A stretch of DNA of 33,083 nt, from NCBI RefSeq assembly GCF_003340555.1, contig NZ_QPLJ01000036.1, positions 1 to 33,083 of the forward strand, in the 5' to 3' direction. This stretch comes from Jannaschia formosa. Its GTDB lineage: Bacteria; Pseudomonadota; Alphaproteobacteria; Rhodobacterales; Rhodobacteraceae. Below the pieces are notes generated by a model, which searched no databases, was not told the DNA's origin, and saw nothing but the letters and a program-made list of their open reading frames with translations. Position numbers and translations under genes: made by a program. The first letter of the stretch is position 1. Each line of letters begins with the position of its first letter. Positions 15,408 through 23,275 of the stretch are shown here, piece after piece.

Positions 15408-15433
15408 AACCGACGCAGGCCGCTCCGGGTTCC
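15408..15433 (-). promoter_or_regulatory. EcfG-like promoter before paoA
   Basis: On the minus strand GGAAC (15433-15429) is followed after 17 bases by GGTT (15411-15408), 59 bases before the paoA ATG. The general-stress sigma factor EcfG of alphaproteobacteria is known to read GGAAC-N16/17-cGTT. The same pattern recurs twice in this window, before yciF/NDH-2 and before the Mn catalase. Confidence 0.5.
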
Positions 15434-15717
15434 AGCGGAAGGGAACGGTCGCCGCGCGACAACTCGCGACCCTTCGCGGCGCCGTCCGCCTGCATTGCTC
15501 GCCTTCGGGCATCGTGGATGTGCGCTTCGGGCGTCGACTACGACGAAGACCTGAGAGGGCAGCGTGCCGGCCAGTCGGGACATCTCATGCGACAGAACCG
15601 CGATCGATCCTGAAGAACCGCCGACTGCGACCGCGCGGTTTTCGGCTATCCTCGCTCGGTCCCAAGTGCAGACTTACCGAAGCCGAAGCCCCCTACGACA
15701 GCAGGTTAGTCTCATTC

Positions 15718-15745
15718 GGGGGCGCCCAGGACAGTCGGCGCCCCC
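15718..15745. terminator. GC-rich hairpin, possible terminator
   Basis: GGGGGCGCC and GGCGCCCCC form a perfect 9-bp stem with a 10-base loop. It lies 128 bases past the stop of the SPW gene in its reading direction. There is no T-run on either side, so it may be a transcript-stabilising or factor-dependent termination structure rather than a classical terminator. Confidence 0.45.
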
Positions 15746-15872
15746 GCGACGGCAGAATTCAGAAGGTCGATCCGCCGCCATTGTCGAACTTGATGCAGCC
15801 AAGCCTAACGCCGTCTACGGCGCAGCTTCGATCGCTCTGATCCGATCGCGTATCTCTACTCGACGCAGTGGT

Positions 15873-16235
15873 TCACGACCGGTGCCGGGCCTCGGGTTCG
15901 GGCTCGCGCCGGGTCATGGCGGCAACCACGATTTCCATCAGTCCCACCAGCAGGTGCGGCCACCAGATTATGTCGGCGAAGCCGAACAGCCAGGGCGACA
16001 CGGCGAGCAGGATGCCGGCGGCGATGTCGATGCCGAGGTGCACCTTGAGCGGGATCATCTTGGAGATGCTGAGTTCGTACCGCGTGAGCAGGCTCATCAG
16101 GATGATCGCGACGCCGATCACCTGCGGCAGCCATTGCTCGACTCCGCCTGTCGCGAAGCCGAAAAGATAGGGCGCGACGATCAGCAACAGTCCGGTGCCG
16201 TAGTCGATCACTCCATGGGTTCGGGTATCGATCAT
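15873..16235 (-). CDS. SPW-repeat membrane protein
   Basis: 120 residues, with AAAGGAGAACAGAC immediately before the ATG. It has four membrane segments arranged as two similar halves: GVIDYGTGLLLIVAPYLFGF and later LGIDIAAGILLAVSPWLFGF. The motif (S/A)-P-(W/Y)-L-F-G-F at the end of the first helix of each half is the SPW repeat, a small bacterial membrane module of unknown function. A polar tail (RREPEPEARHRS) ends it. Its start overlaps the NDH-2 stop by 4 bases, so the two are expressed together; the context suggests a role near the respiratory membrane, but that is inference. Confidence 0.8.
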   Translation of the reverse strand: MIDTRTHGVIDYGTGLLLIVAPYLFGFATGGVEQWLPQVIGVAIILMSLLTRYELSISKMIPLKVHLGIDIAAGILLAVSPWLFGFADIIWWPHLLVGLMEIVVAAMTRREPEPEARHRS

Positions 16236-17665
16236 GTCTGTTCTCCTTTGCGAGTTGTAGCGAGGCGCGCCGTCGTCTGGGCGGAGCCTCTGGGTCGAGG
16301 GAGGTCGTCCTGTGCGGGCGGGCGGTGCCGCAGCCGGTCCGGCGGCAGAGGCGCCGTCGCGGGATCCGGCACCTCGACGAAGTCGCCCGCGATCAACCGC
16401 GCGCCGCGGTCGTAGGTCAGATACCGCCAGAGCCACTGCATCGAGACCAGGAAGCGATGCTGGAATCCGACCAGCAGGTAGACGTGGATCACCGCCCACG
16501 CGAACCAGGCGAACCAGCCCTTCACCTTTAGGCGGCCCTGCTCGAAGACCGCCGCATGACGTCCGACGATCGCCGTGTTCCCCCGGCTGTCATACCGGAA
16601 AGGTCGCAGCGGCTCTCCCGAGGCGATATGCGCGGCAAGGGACCGGCCGAGATGGACGCCCTGCTGCTTGGCCACCTGCGCCAGGCCTGGCAGGGGTTTT
16701 CCGTCTTCGCCGGAGAACACGGCCAGGTCGCCGAGGGCGAAGACGTTCTCCTGCCCCGGCACCGCGAGGGTTCGGTCCACGGCGATGCGGCCGGCCCGGT
16801 CCGTCTCGCCCAGCTGTCCTGCAAGCGGCGAGGCCGTGACCCCGGCCGCCCAGATGACCAGACCCACCGGAAGATCCTGTCCGGCGACGTTGATGGAGGT
16901 GGGGCCGACATGCTCGACCGCGTTGCCTGTCCGCACCCGGACGCCCAGCCGTTCGAGCCGGACCCTCGCGTAGTCGGAGCTTTCTTCCGAGAAGGCAGAC
17001 AGCAGGCGAGGCCCGGCTTCGACCAGCGTGATCCGCGTGGCCTGCGGGTCGATGCTGCGGAAATCGCGGGCAAGGGTGTAGCGGCTGAGTTCCGCGATGG
17101 CGCCCGCAAGTTCGACGCCCGTCGGGCCGCCCCCGATGATCGCGACGCTGAGCAGCCGTTCGCGCTCGGCGGGGTCGGTCGTCCGCTCCGCCCGCTCGAA
17201 GGTCAGCAGAAGCTGCGACCTGATGTGGCGCGCGTCCTCGATGGTCTTGAGGCCCGGCGCCCACTGCGCCCATTCGTCGTGCCCGAAATAGCCGTGACCC
17301 GCGCCGCTGGCCAGGACGAGGTAACGGTATCGGACGCGGTGCCCGCAGCTCATCCGGATCTCCCGCGCCTCCGTGTCGATCCCGGTGACCTCGCCGAAGA
17401 GCACCTGGACCGACTTCTGACGGCGCAGGACCTTGCGGATCGGTTCCGCCACGTCCGTGGCCGAGAGCGCGGCCGTCGCCACCTGGTAGAGCAGCGGCTG
17501 GAAGAGGTGGTGGTTGTGCCGGTCGATCACCATCGTGTCGATACCGGCCCGGCCGAGCGCCTTGGCGACTTCGAGCCCGCCGAACCCGGCGCCGATGACG
17601 ACGACCTCCGAGCTTGGAAGGGGGGCCGGGTCGTCGGCAATGGTCTCGATCGTCTTCGGATCCAA
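16232..17665 (-). CDS. ndh: Type II NADH dehydrogenase (NDH-2)
   Basis: 477 residues, starting with TTG at 17665; AAGGG 7-8 bases upstream and the absence of an in-frame ATG nearby support this start. It would transfer electrons from NADH to quinone without pumping protons. Two Rossmann motifs are present: FAD site VVVIGAGFGG (21-30) and NAD site AIIGGGPTGVELAG (175-188). The quinone-site motif AQVAKQQG is at 329-336 and a C-terminal amphipathic membrane anchor lies at about 380-425 (GWFAWFAWAVIHVYLLVGFQ). The last ~45 residues are a proline/arginine-rich tail not needed for the fold. It is coupled to the SPW gene and divergent from the ferritin-like gene. Confidence 0.92.
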   Translation of the reverse strand: MDPKTIETIADDPAPLPSSEVVVIGAGFGGLEVAKALGRAGIDTMVIDRHNHHLFQPLLYQVATAALSATDVAEPIRKVLRRQKSVQVLFGEVTGIDTEAREIRMSCGHRVRYRYLVLASGAGHGYFGHDEWAQWAPGLKTIEDARHIRSQLLLTFERAERTTDPAERERLLSVAIIGGGPTGVELAGAIAELSRYTLARDFRSIDPQATRITLVEAGPRLLSAFSEESSDYARVRLERLGVRVRTGNAVEHVGPTSINVAGQDLPVGLVIWAAGVTASPLAGQLGETDRAGRIAVDRTLAVPGQENVFALGDLAVFSGEDGKPLPGLAQVAKQQGVHLGRSLAAHIASGEPLRPFRYDSRGNTAIVGRHAAVFEQGRLKVKGWFAWFAWAVIHVYLLVGFQHRFLVSMQWLWRYLTYDRGARLIAGDFVEVPDPATAPLPPDRLRHRPPAQDDLPRPRGSAQTTARLATTRKGEQT

Positions 17666-17816
17666 TTTGAATCCCTTCCATTTTCGGTGGCTGGCGCATC
17701 CACCTGTGCGACCTCAACCGGCGGAAAGCGTGGCTGTTCCAGCACTTCCCGAAGGACGCAGATGCTTCGGCTGGATGCGGCGCGCTCAGATCGCCCGGAA
17801 CTGTCCGGTCCCAAGA

Positions 17817-17843
17817 GGAACCATTCTGTCCGGGGCCGGTTCC
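17817..17843. promoter_or_regulatory. Symmetrical EcfG-like divergent promoter
   Basis: GGAACC-N15-GGTTCC is a perfect 6-bp dyad. Read rightwards it gives GGAAC (17817-17821), 16 bases, GGTT (17838-17841), placed 36 bases before the yciF-like ATG. Read leftwards it gives the same GGAAC-N16-GGTT, towards the NDH-2 operon with a leader of about 150 bases. The pattern matches the known GGAAC-N16/17-cGTT target of EcfG, with G for the first base of the -10. Confidence 0.55.
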
Positions 17844-17876
17844 ATCAGGGACAGCGAGATCAGTTGGAGACGGCAG

Positions 17877-18392
17877 ATGACTGACAATGACCATGCCCGG
17901 CGCGTTTTCCTTGTCGGACTGCAGAACGCGCATGCGATGGAGAAGCAGGCGCTCTCGATCATGCAGCCGCAGGTGAACCGGCTGACGCGTTATCCCGAGC
18001 TCTCCCAGCGCCTTCAGGCGCATATCGCAGAGACGGAGACGCAGATCTCGCGCCTCGACGAGATCCTCGACACGCTGGGTGAGAGCAGTTCGCCGATGAA
18101 GGACTCGCTGCTCTCCGCCTTCGGCTCGATGGCGGCGCTCGGCCACGTCGCCGCGGGGGACGAGGTGATCAAGAACTCCTTCGCCAACCTCGCCTTCGAG
18201 AACTACGAGGTCGGCGCCTACATCTCCCTCATCACCGCCGCCCGCGCGTCAGGCGAAAGCACGGCGATACCCCTGCTGGAACAGAGCCTCGATGAGGAAC
18301 GGCGGATGGCGGACTGGGTGGCGGATCACATCCGTTCGGTGACCGAGACGTTCATTTTCCTGAGGGGAACGGGCGAAAGTGCGAAGGTTTAG
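17877..18392 (+). CDS. DUF892/YciF-type ferritin-like stress protein
   Basis: 171 residues, with TTGGAGA 6-7 bases before the ATG. Four long helices with FLVGLQNAHAMEKQALSIMQ, HIAETETQISRLDEIL, FENYEVGAYISLITAAR and LEQSLDEERRMADWVADHI give the DUF892 pattern. The E/H residues in helices 1 (H18, E22), 2 (E52, E55), 3 and 4 (E139-E140) are candidate di-iron ligands of the ferritin-like superfamily. YciF/YciE proteins are induced by osmotic and general stress. The gene stands alone on the plus strand behind the symmetrical EcfG-like promoter, and is followed 12 bases later by the patatin gene, probably in the same transcript. Confidence 0.85.
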   Translation: MTDNDHARRVFLVGLQNAHAMEKQALSIMQPQVNRLTRYPELSQRLQAHIAETETQISRLDEILDTLGESSSPMKDSLLSAFGSMAALGHVAAGDEVIKNSFANLAFENYEVGAYISLITAARASGESTAIPLLEQSLDEERRMADWVADHIRSVTETFIFLRGTGESAKV

Positions 18393-18404
18393 CCGCCCTT
18401 GGCC

Positions 18405-19508
18405 ATGACGCCGGCCCCGCGCCCGACCGGACCAGCGCCGGTTCAGCCTGAGGGGATGGAGCTTTCGCTTGTGCTGGGCGGAGGCAATGCCCTCGGAGCC
18501 TATCATCTCGGTGCCTGCGAGGCCCTGCTCGGGGCTGGGTGGGAGCCCGGCTGGCTGATCGGCGCGTCCATCGGAGCCGTGACCGCGGCCATCCTGGCCG
18601 GGAACCCGCCGGCGCGCCGGCTCGACCGGCTGCAGCGTTTCTGGGACAGCGCGCGTCAGCCGGACCTCGCCGCCTGGTGGCCGGTTCCGGAGCGCCTCCG
18701 TGCCTATTACAACAACAGCCACGCGCTGGCCGCGTTCATGAATGGCAGGCCGGGGCTCTACGGCCCGAGGTATCCCGGCCTCTACTCGCTGTTCCCGGGG
18801 ATGCTGCCCGACCGCGCCATCAGGGACCATGCACCGCTGGCCGCCACGCTGAACGAGTTGATCGACTTCGACCAATTGAATGGCGGCGGCCCTCGCGTCT
18901 CATTCATCTCGATCGACATCGAGACGGGAGAGGAAGTCTGGTTCGACAGCCGCGAAACGCGGATCACGCCCCGGCACCTTCTGGCATGCACGGCGCTGGC
19001 GCCGTTGTTCCCGCCCGTGGAGATCGACGGCCGTCTTCTCTGTGACGCCGGCGTCGTCAACAATCTTCCGATTGACCGGGTGTTTCGCGATCGGCCGACC
19101 GCGGGGCAGCTCAGCATCGCCGTGGACCTCTTTTCCGCTAGTCACGGCCGGCCGGAGACACTCGACGAGACCGTCGCGCGCGTTCAGGACTTGGGCTTCG
19201 CGATGCAGGCGCGGCGCTCCGTTGCGGCTCTGCGCCGGGAAATGGACCTTCTGCAACGGCTCGATCCGGAGCGACCGGCCTCGATTCTCGCGCATCTCGC
19301 CTACCGGGCACCGGGAAGCCAGCGCTCGCTGAAGGGCCTCGACTTTTCCGAGCGGTCGCTTTGCGAGCGGGCAGCGCAGGGCGCCGCCGACATGGAGTCC
19401 ATGCTGCACAGGATCGCCCGGGAAACGGCGGATGACGGATTCGTTTACCTCGGGCCGGACCCACAACCTCACCACGACCGAGAAGACGAGGTCGTCTGCC
19501 GGGGGTAG
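18405..19508 (+). CDS. Patatin-like phospholipase
   Basis: 367 residues from ATG 18405 (TTG 18399 is possible; no strong ribosome binding site is seen for either). It carries the patatin catalytic dyad: oxyanion loop GGGNALGAYHLGA (25-37), nucleophile elbow GASIG with Ser55, and Asp214 in CDAGVVNNLP, where the usual D-G-(A/G) appears as D-A-G. The family hydrolyses acyl esters of phospholipids; bacterial members act on membrane lipids or as effectors. No signal peptide, so cytoplasmic or membrane-associated. Likely cotranscribed with the ferritin-like gene 12 bases upstream, which would place lipid turnover in the stress response. Confidence 0.85.
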   Translation: MTPAPRPTGPAPVQPEGMELSLVLGGGNALGAYHLGACEALLGAGWEPGWLIGASIGAVTAAILAGNPPARRLDRLQRFWDSARQPDLAAWWPVPERLRAYYNNSHALAAFMNGRPGLYGPRYPGLYSLFPGMLPDRAIRDHAPLAATLNELIDFDQLNGGGPRVSFISIDIETGEEVWFDSRETRITPRHLLACTALAPLFPPVEIDGRLLCDAGVVNNLPIDRVFRDRPTAGQLSIAVDLFSASHGRPETLDETVARVQDLGFAMQARRSVAALRREMDLLQRLDPERPASILAHLAYRAPGSQRSLKGLDFSERSLCERAAQGAADMESMLHRIARETADDGFVYLGPDPQPHHDREDEVVCRG

Positions 19509-19603
19509 AGCGGCTCCGGCGCGCGCCTCGCCTCGACAGGAAAGCCCCGCGCGCGGTTTCGTGCCCCGTCAGGATCCAGCGACCGGAGGCGGCCCGGCTC
19601 CGC

Positions 19604-20380
19604 CTAGTCCGCGCCCCATGCCTGCGCAGCATGCGACATCGTCACCAGAGCAACGCCGCCGAGGAGGTTGCCGACGAGCGAGATCCCCGTCACTCGCGCG
19701 ATGTCGGCGATCGAGACGTTCGCAGTGTCCACGAACCCGAAGGCCAGGTGCAGCAAGCTGACGACGACATGCTCGAACGGTCCCAAGGCAAGCAGGACGC
19801 CAACGACATAGGACAGCATTATCCGGCCGGCCGAGTCCTGGCTTGCGATGACCAGGAAGGACAGAAGGGCCACCAGCGCGCCGCCGATAATGGATCGCAT
19901 GAGCGTCGCGAGAGAACTCCGGTCGGCAATCTCGCTGGCGACGCCGCTCAGCGCTTCATGGGCCCCCTCCGGGAGCGCGCCTTCGACGGAAACGACCAGG
20001 ACGAGAACGGCTCCGCCCACGATGTTCAGTATCAGTGTGAGCGTCCAGAGACGGATAATCTTCTTCGTCATTCCGCCGACCTTCGACTTGAAGGCGGCTG
20101 CTATCGGATCGAAGAAATTCTCGCTGAACAGTTCGGCGCGCCCGAGGATCAGGAACGGCAACCCGATGCCGAAGGCGAGCGCACCGAGCAGCTTCGACAG
20201 CTCACCGAGAGACGGCTTCGCCAGCGCCTCGACGAGGCCCAGGGCAATGATGCCGAAGACGATGGTGAATCCGGCGATGAAGCCCGTCGAAAGCAGCTCC
20301 AGCGTGCCTTGATCGAGCCTTCGTTCACCTTCTTCGGCGGATCGCTCGAAAATCTCACCGGGCTTCAGCGGGTCAGACAT
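19604..20380 (-). CDS. Formate/nitrite-transporter (FNT) family channel
   Basis: 258 residues, with AAAGGAGACGATC before the ATG at 20380. Six membrane segments are visible from about residue 28 on. The sequences FGIGLPFLILGRAELFSENFFDPIAAAF and GISLVGNLLGGVAL are the pore-loop motifs of the FNT superfamily; the R-A-E-L-F-S-E-N form resembles the YfdC-like branch rather than FocA or NirC. It should be a pentameric channel for a small anion or weak acid, with the substrate unknown. It lies 106 bases after the DUF389 gene in the same direction and may share its promoter. Confidence 0.8.
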   Translation of the reverse strand: MSDPLKPGEIFERSAEEGERRLDQGTLELLSTGFIAGFTIVFGIIALGLVEALAKPSLGELSKLLGALAFGIGLPFLILGRAELFSENFFDPIAAAFKSKVGGMTKKIIRLWTLTLILNIVGGAVLVLVVSVEGALPEGAHEALSGVASEIADRSSLATLMRSIIGGALVALLSFLVIASQDSAGRIMLSYVVGVLLALGPFEHVVVSLLHLAFGFVDTANVSIADIARVTGISLVGNLLGGVALVTMSHAAQAWGAD

Positions 20381-20486
20381 GATCGTCTCCTTTGGTCTCG
20401 TCGGTTTTCTTGCCTGTCCTCGCGCCTCACCGGCTTGCAGCGGCGACAGCTCAAACTCGGCGGGGTCCATCTGTCTTGGAAAACAG

Positions 20487-21404
20487 TCATGGGTGGGCGC
20501 CTCGGCGCAGGATCGCCCTCTTGATCCCGAACACGAGGAGGCACGCCGCCAGAACGCAGGCAGCGTCCACGCCCCACCGGCCGAGACCGCGGAGGGCAAC
20601 CGGGAGCTCGCCCGCCGCGATGCCCGCCCCGACAATCGCCATGCCGGGCACGAGCGCGAGGGCGATCATCACCCCCGTCGCGAACACCGTCTGGTGAGAG
20701 TTCACCACGATCCCGCCCGCCAGCCCCGCGGCGACCGCCACGACGACCGAGGTCCAGTTGAAGCTCGTCCAGTATCGGACCCAGGTCCCATCGAGCATGT
20801 CGGCCAGACCGGATGTCGGATCCGCCCATGCCGCCGCGACCGCACCGACGCCTCCGCCGATGGCGACTGCGAGATATCCGAGAACAACGCCGATGGCGCC
20901 CCGCTTCGCCGTGTCGGGAAGACCGCCCGCGACACCGACGCAGACGCGGACAAGCGGCTCGAAGCCCGGAGCGATCAGCATCGCCCCCACCACGATGTGC
21001 AGCGTGTCCACGAAAAGCCCGGCGCCGGCCACGACCCCCGCAAGGAACATCAGGGCCAGGAAGTTGTGCGAAGGATTCGCGTCCCGCCGCAGCAGGGTAT
21101 CCATCTCTTCCCAGCTCGCTTCGCTGGTGTCTCCGTCGATCTTCCGCCTTCGGGAGCCTGAAACGAGGCCGACGGGTTCGTCGATTGCGACGACACCCTC
21201 CTCCGGTAAACCGAGATCGGAAACGATCTTCACGACGGAGATCGCCGCGCCATTCGTGCCGCGGACCGTCACCAGGTCGCCGGCCGGCTGATGGGATGCC
21301 CGCGGGTGAACCACTATGGCGACGATGCCGTCTACCTCCTGCAACCGCGCCAGAAGCGTCTCTCGCCGGTCGGACGAGACCGTGATGTGCACTGCGCGGG
21401 GCAT
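20487..21404 (-). CDS. DUF389 (TIGR00341-like) membrane protein
   Basis: 305 residues from ATG 21404, with GGACGGAG 6 bases upstream. A soluble N-terminal ACT-like region (1-75, VHITVSSDRRETLLARLQEV and onward) is followed by six or so hydrophobic segments. The motif VDTLHIVVGAMLIAPGFEPL is the hallmark of the DUF389 family. Function is unknown, although members are common near stress and transport genes. It reads leftwards from the intergenic region that also contains the catalase promoter; a weaker EcfG-like pair (GGAAC-N16-TGTT, 21603 to 21579) faces this gene. Confidence 0.8.
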   Translation of the reverse strand: MPRAVHITVSSDRRETLLARLQEVDGIVAIVVHPRASHQPAGDLVTVRGTNGAAISVVKIVSDLGLPEEGVVAIDEPVGLVSGSRRRKIDGDTSEASWEEMDTLLRRDANPSHNFLALMFLAGVVAGAGLFVDTLHIVVGAMLIAPGFEPLVRVCVGVAGGLPDTAKRGAIGVVLGYLAVAIGGGVGAVAAAWADPTSGLADMLDGTWVRYWTSFNWTSVVVAVAAGLAGGIVVNSHQTVFATGVMIALALVPGMAIVGAGIAAGELPVALRGLGRWGVDAACVLAACLLVFGIKRAILRRGAHP

Positions 21405-21576
21405 GGGCCCTCCGTCCTGTCCCGGAACTATTTGCCGTTCCAGCCGCGTCATCAACGCGGTCGCGACGCGGCATGTTCCTGAACGCAGGCAGGCGCGCTT
21501 CTGGTTTGCCGTCGGCTCTCGCCTCGCACGGATCGGCCAGCGGCGTCGGTTTCGGGGAATCACGGATTCGGATTCG

Positions 21577-21603
21577 GGAACATCGGCCGCCACTCGCGGT
21601 TCC
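21577..21603. promoter_or_regulatory. EcfG-like promoter between DUF389 gene and Mn catalase
   Basis: Rightwards: GGAAC (21577-21581), 16 bases, GGTT (21598-21601), placed 40 bases before the catalase ATG. Leftwards the same stretch gives GGAAC (21603-21599), 16 bases, TGTT, about 175 bases before the DUF389 ATG. The layout repeats the symmetrical arrangement found at 17817-17843. Confidence 0.55.
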
Positions 21604-21641
21604 TGAACTGCGTCCATCTTACCCAGCAGGAGACTTCCGTC

Positions 21642-22520
21642 ATGTTCTTTCGAACCGACAAGTTCCAGTACAACGCCAAGCCGGAGCGCCCGGACCCGGT
21701 CTATGCCCAGAAGCTGCAGGAGGTGCTTGGCGGCCAATGGGGCGAGATCAGCGTCATGATGACCTATCTCTTCCAGGGCTGGAATTGCCGCGCCGCGCCG
21801 AAGTACCGCGACATGATCCTCGATATCGGCACCGAGGAAATTGCGCATGTCGAGATGCTGGCGACGATGATCGCGCGGCTGCTCGAAAGCTCGCCCGTCG
21901 AGGCGCGCGAGGACGCGGCCAAGAACTCGGCGATCGGCGCCGTGATGGGCGGATCACGGCTCGAGGACGTGCTCGTCGCGGGCATGAATCCGCAGCACGC
22001 GATCGTCTCCGGCGGCGGCGCGACGCCGACCGACAGCGTCGGTTACCCTTGGAACGCCCGCTATACCGTGGCGTCCGGCAACCTGCTCTCGGACTTCCGC
22101 TTCAACGTCACCGCCGAAAGCCAGGGCCGGCTTCAGGTGTGCCGGCTCTACGAGATGACGGACGATCCCGGCGTGCGCGACATGCTGTCGTTCCTCATCG
22201 CCCGGGACACGATGCACCAGAACCAGTGGCTTGCGGCCATCGCCGAACTCGAGGAGGAGGGGCTCGACGCCACGCCCGCGCCGAAGACGTTCCCGCAGGA
22301 CCGGGAGCTGTCGGAGGTGGCGTATCAGTACTGGAACTGCTCCGAAGGCACCGAGAGCGAGCAGGGCCGCTGGGCCAGGGGCCCCGCTCCCGACGGGAAG
22401 GGACAGTTCGAGTACCTTGCCGCGCCGCAGCCCCTTGGCGAGACGGTCGTGGAGCTGCCGGAGGTCGATCCGCGTCTGCACGGCACGCCCAAGAAGCCGA
22501 TGCCGCCAAAGGCGACCTGA
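21642..22520 (+). CDS. Manganese catalase
   Basis: 292 residues, close to the family norm, from ATG 21642 with CAGGAGACTTCCGTC upstream. It splits hydrogen peroxide at a di-manganese centre in a ferritin-like four-helix bundle. The ligand residues are in place by position: Glu35 (GGQWGEISVMM), Glu66 and His69 (TEEIAHVEML), Glu159 (NVTAESQGR) and His192 (ARDTMHQNQW). The 33-residue interval between Glu159 and His192 is the same as in the Lactobacillus enzyme. The C-terminal lid (FEYLAAPQPLG) is also present. The gene is monocistronic, between an EcfG-like promoter and a strong terminator hairpin. Confidence 0.93.
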   Translation: MFFRTDKFQYNAKPERPDPVYAQKLQEVLGGQWGEISVMMTYLFQGWNCRAAPKYRDMILDIGTEEIAHVEMLATMIARLLESSPVEAREDAAKNSAIGAVMGGSRLEDVLVAGMNPQHAIVSGGGATPTDSVGYPWNARYTVASGNLLSDFRFNVTAESQGRLQVCRLYEMTDDPGVRDMLSFLIARDTMHQNQWLAAIAELEEEGLDATPAPKTFPQDRELSEVAYQYWNCSEGTESEQGRWARGPAPDGKGQFEYLAAPQPLGETVVELPEVDPRLHGTPKKPMPPKAT

Positions 22521-22544
22521 CCCAACCGACCCCGAACCTCGACA

Positions 22545-22568
22545 GGCGACGCCGGAAACGGCGTCGCC
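22545..22568. terminator. Terminator hairpin after the catalase gene
   Basis: GGCGACGCCG-GAAA-CGGCGTCGCC is a perfect 10-bp stem closed by a GAAA tetraloop, 25 bases after the catalase stop. Because the DUF421 gene converges from the other side, this hairpin could end transcription from both directions. No T-run follows. Confidence 0.7.
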
Positions 22569-22660
22569 ATGAGACAGCAACCAGGATGAAGAGCGTTGCG
22601 ACTACCCTCGGTGCTCCCGACAGGCCTCCCCGAGAAAATCGCACCGAATGGCCTCCGGAC

Positions 22661-23239
22661 TCACGTTCCCCGCGGCGCAGATTCTCTCGGCAAGGTGGAT
22701 TCCACCTTCCTCTGCTTGTCCTGCGGAGCCTGCAACACGCTGATCTTTCCGTCTGGTTCGAAATAGGCCTGTTCGACCTCTCCCACATCGCGAACCCCCT
22801 GCTGGCGAAGCTGCATGAGCAACTCGCGCCGCGACAGGGTGCCGGAGCCCAGGGCCCGTTCCTCGATCTGTCCATCCTGGACGACCAGAACCGGCTCCCC
22901 TTCCATAACGTCCTCCGCCCGCTCGCTCCGGTCGGTCAAGCTGCTGACCAGCCAGTGCAGGCTCATGACGACCGTAAGCACCAGCATGCCGTGCAGCAGG
23001 GGCACGTCGCCATAGAACATGGGATCACCGGCTGCGGAGCTGATGATGATGATCAGTATGAACTCGAAAGGGCTGACCTGGCCGACGCCGCGTTTCCCGA
23101 TCATCCGGGCGAACACCAGCGCGTAGCCGTACATGACGACGGTCCGAAAGACGATCTCCAGAAGGAAAAGAAACCCGAGCTGATCGCCGAGGAGCATACG
23201 CTGCCAGTCGAACGGCTGGATCGATTGGCCGGCTTCCAT
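22661..23239 (-). CDS. DUF421 (YetF-like) membrane protein
   Basis: 192 residues, with GAGGGAGAACAAGT before the ATG. Three N-terminal membrane segments (about 18-40, 57-75 and 84-103) are followed by a cytoplasmic YetF/DUF421 domain: VMEGEPVLVVQDGQIEERAL, SRRELLMQLRQQGVRDVGEV and EQAYFEPDGKISVL. The motif GKRGVGQVSPFEFILIIIIS in the second helix is family-typical. The function is not established; members are widespread in stress and sporulation contexts. It follows the phospholipase-D-type gene by 36 bases on the same strand and is probably cotranscribed. Confidence 0.85.
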   Translation of the reverse strand: MEAGQSIQPFDWQRMLLGDQLGFLFLLEIVFRTVVMYGYALVFARMIGKRGVGQVSPFEFILIIIISSAAGDPMFYGDVPLLHGMLVLTVVMSLHWLVSSLTDRSERAEDVMEGEPVLVVQDGQIEERALGSGTLSRRELLMQLRQQGVRDVGEVEQAYFEPDGKISVLQAPQDKQRKVESTLPRESAPRGT

Positions 23240-23275
23240 ACTTGTTCTCCCTCTGCAGAGGTTTGGGTCGCCTGC

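Larger units (their letters stand above)
15350..15872. other. Non-coding stretch between paoA and the SPW gene
   Basis: 523 bases. Near paoA it carries the candidate stress promoter (15408-15433). Further on it has a 9-bp-stem hairpin (15718-15745) that may end transcription coming from the SPW gene on the minus strand. The remaining long open frames have no ribosome binding sites or recognisable motifs and look like chance. The base composition is a little less GC-rich than the flanking genes, so decayed coding sequence is possible but not recognisable. Confidence 0.5.

Noticed and set aside
15370-15840. A 156-codon plus-strand frame upstream of paoA
   Set aside because: No family resemblance and odd composition; its start overlaps the paoA promoter region. 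Treated as non-coding.
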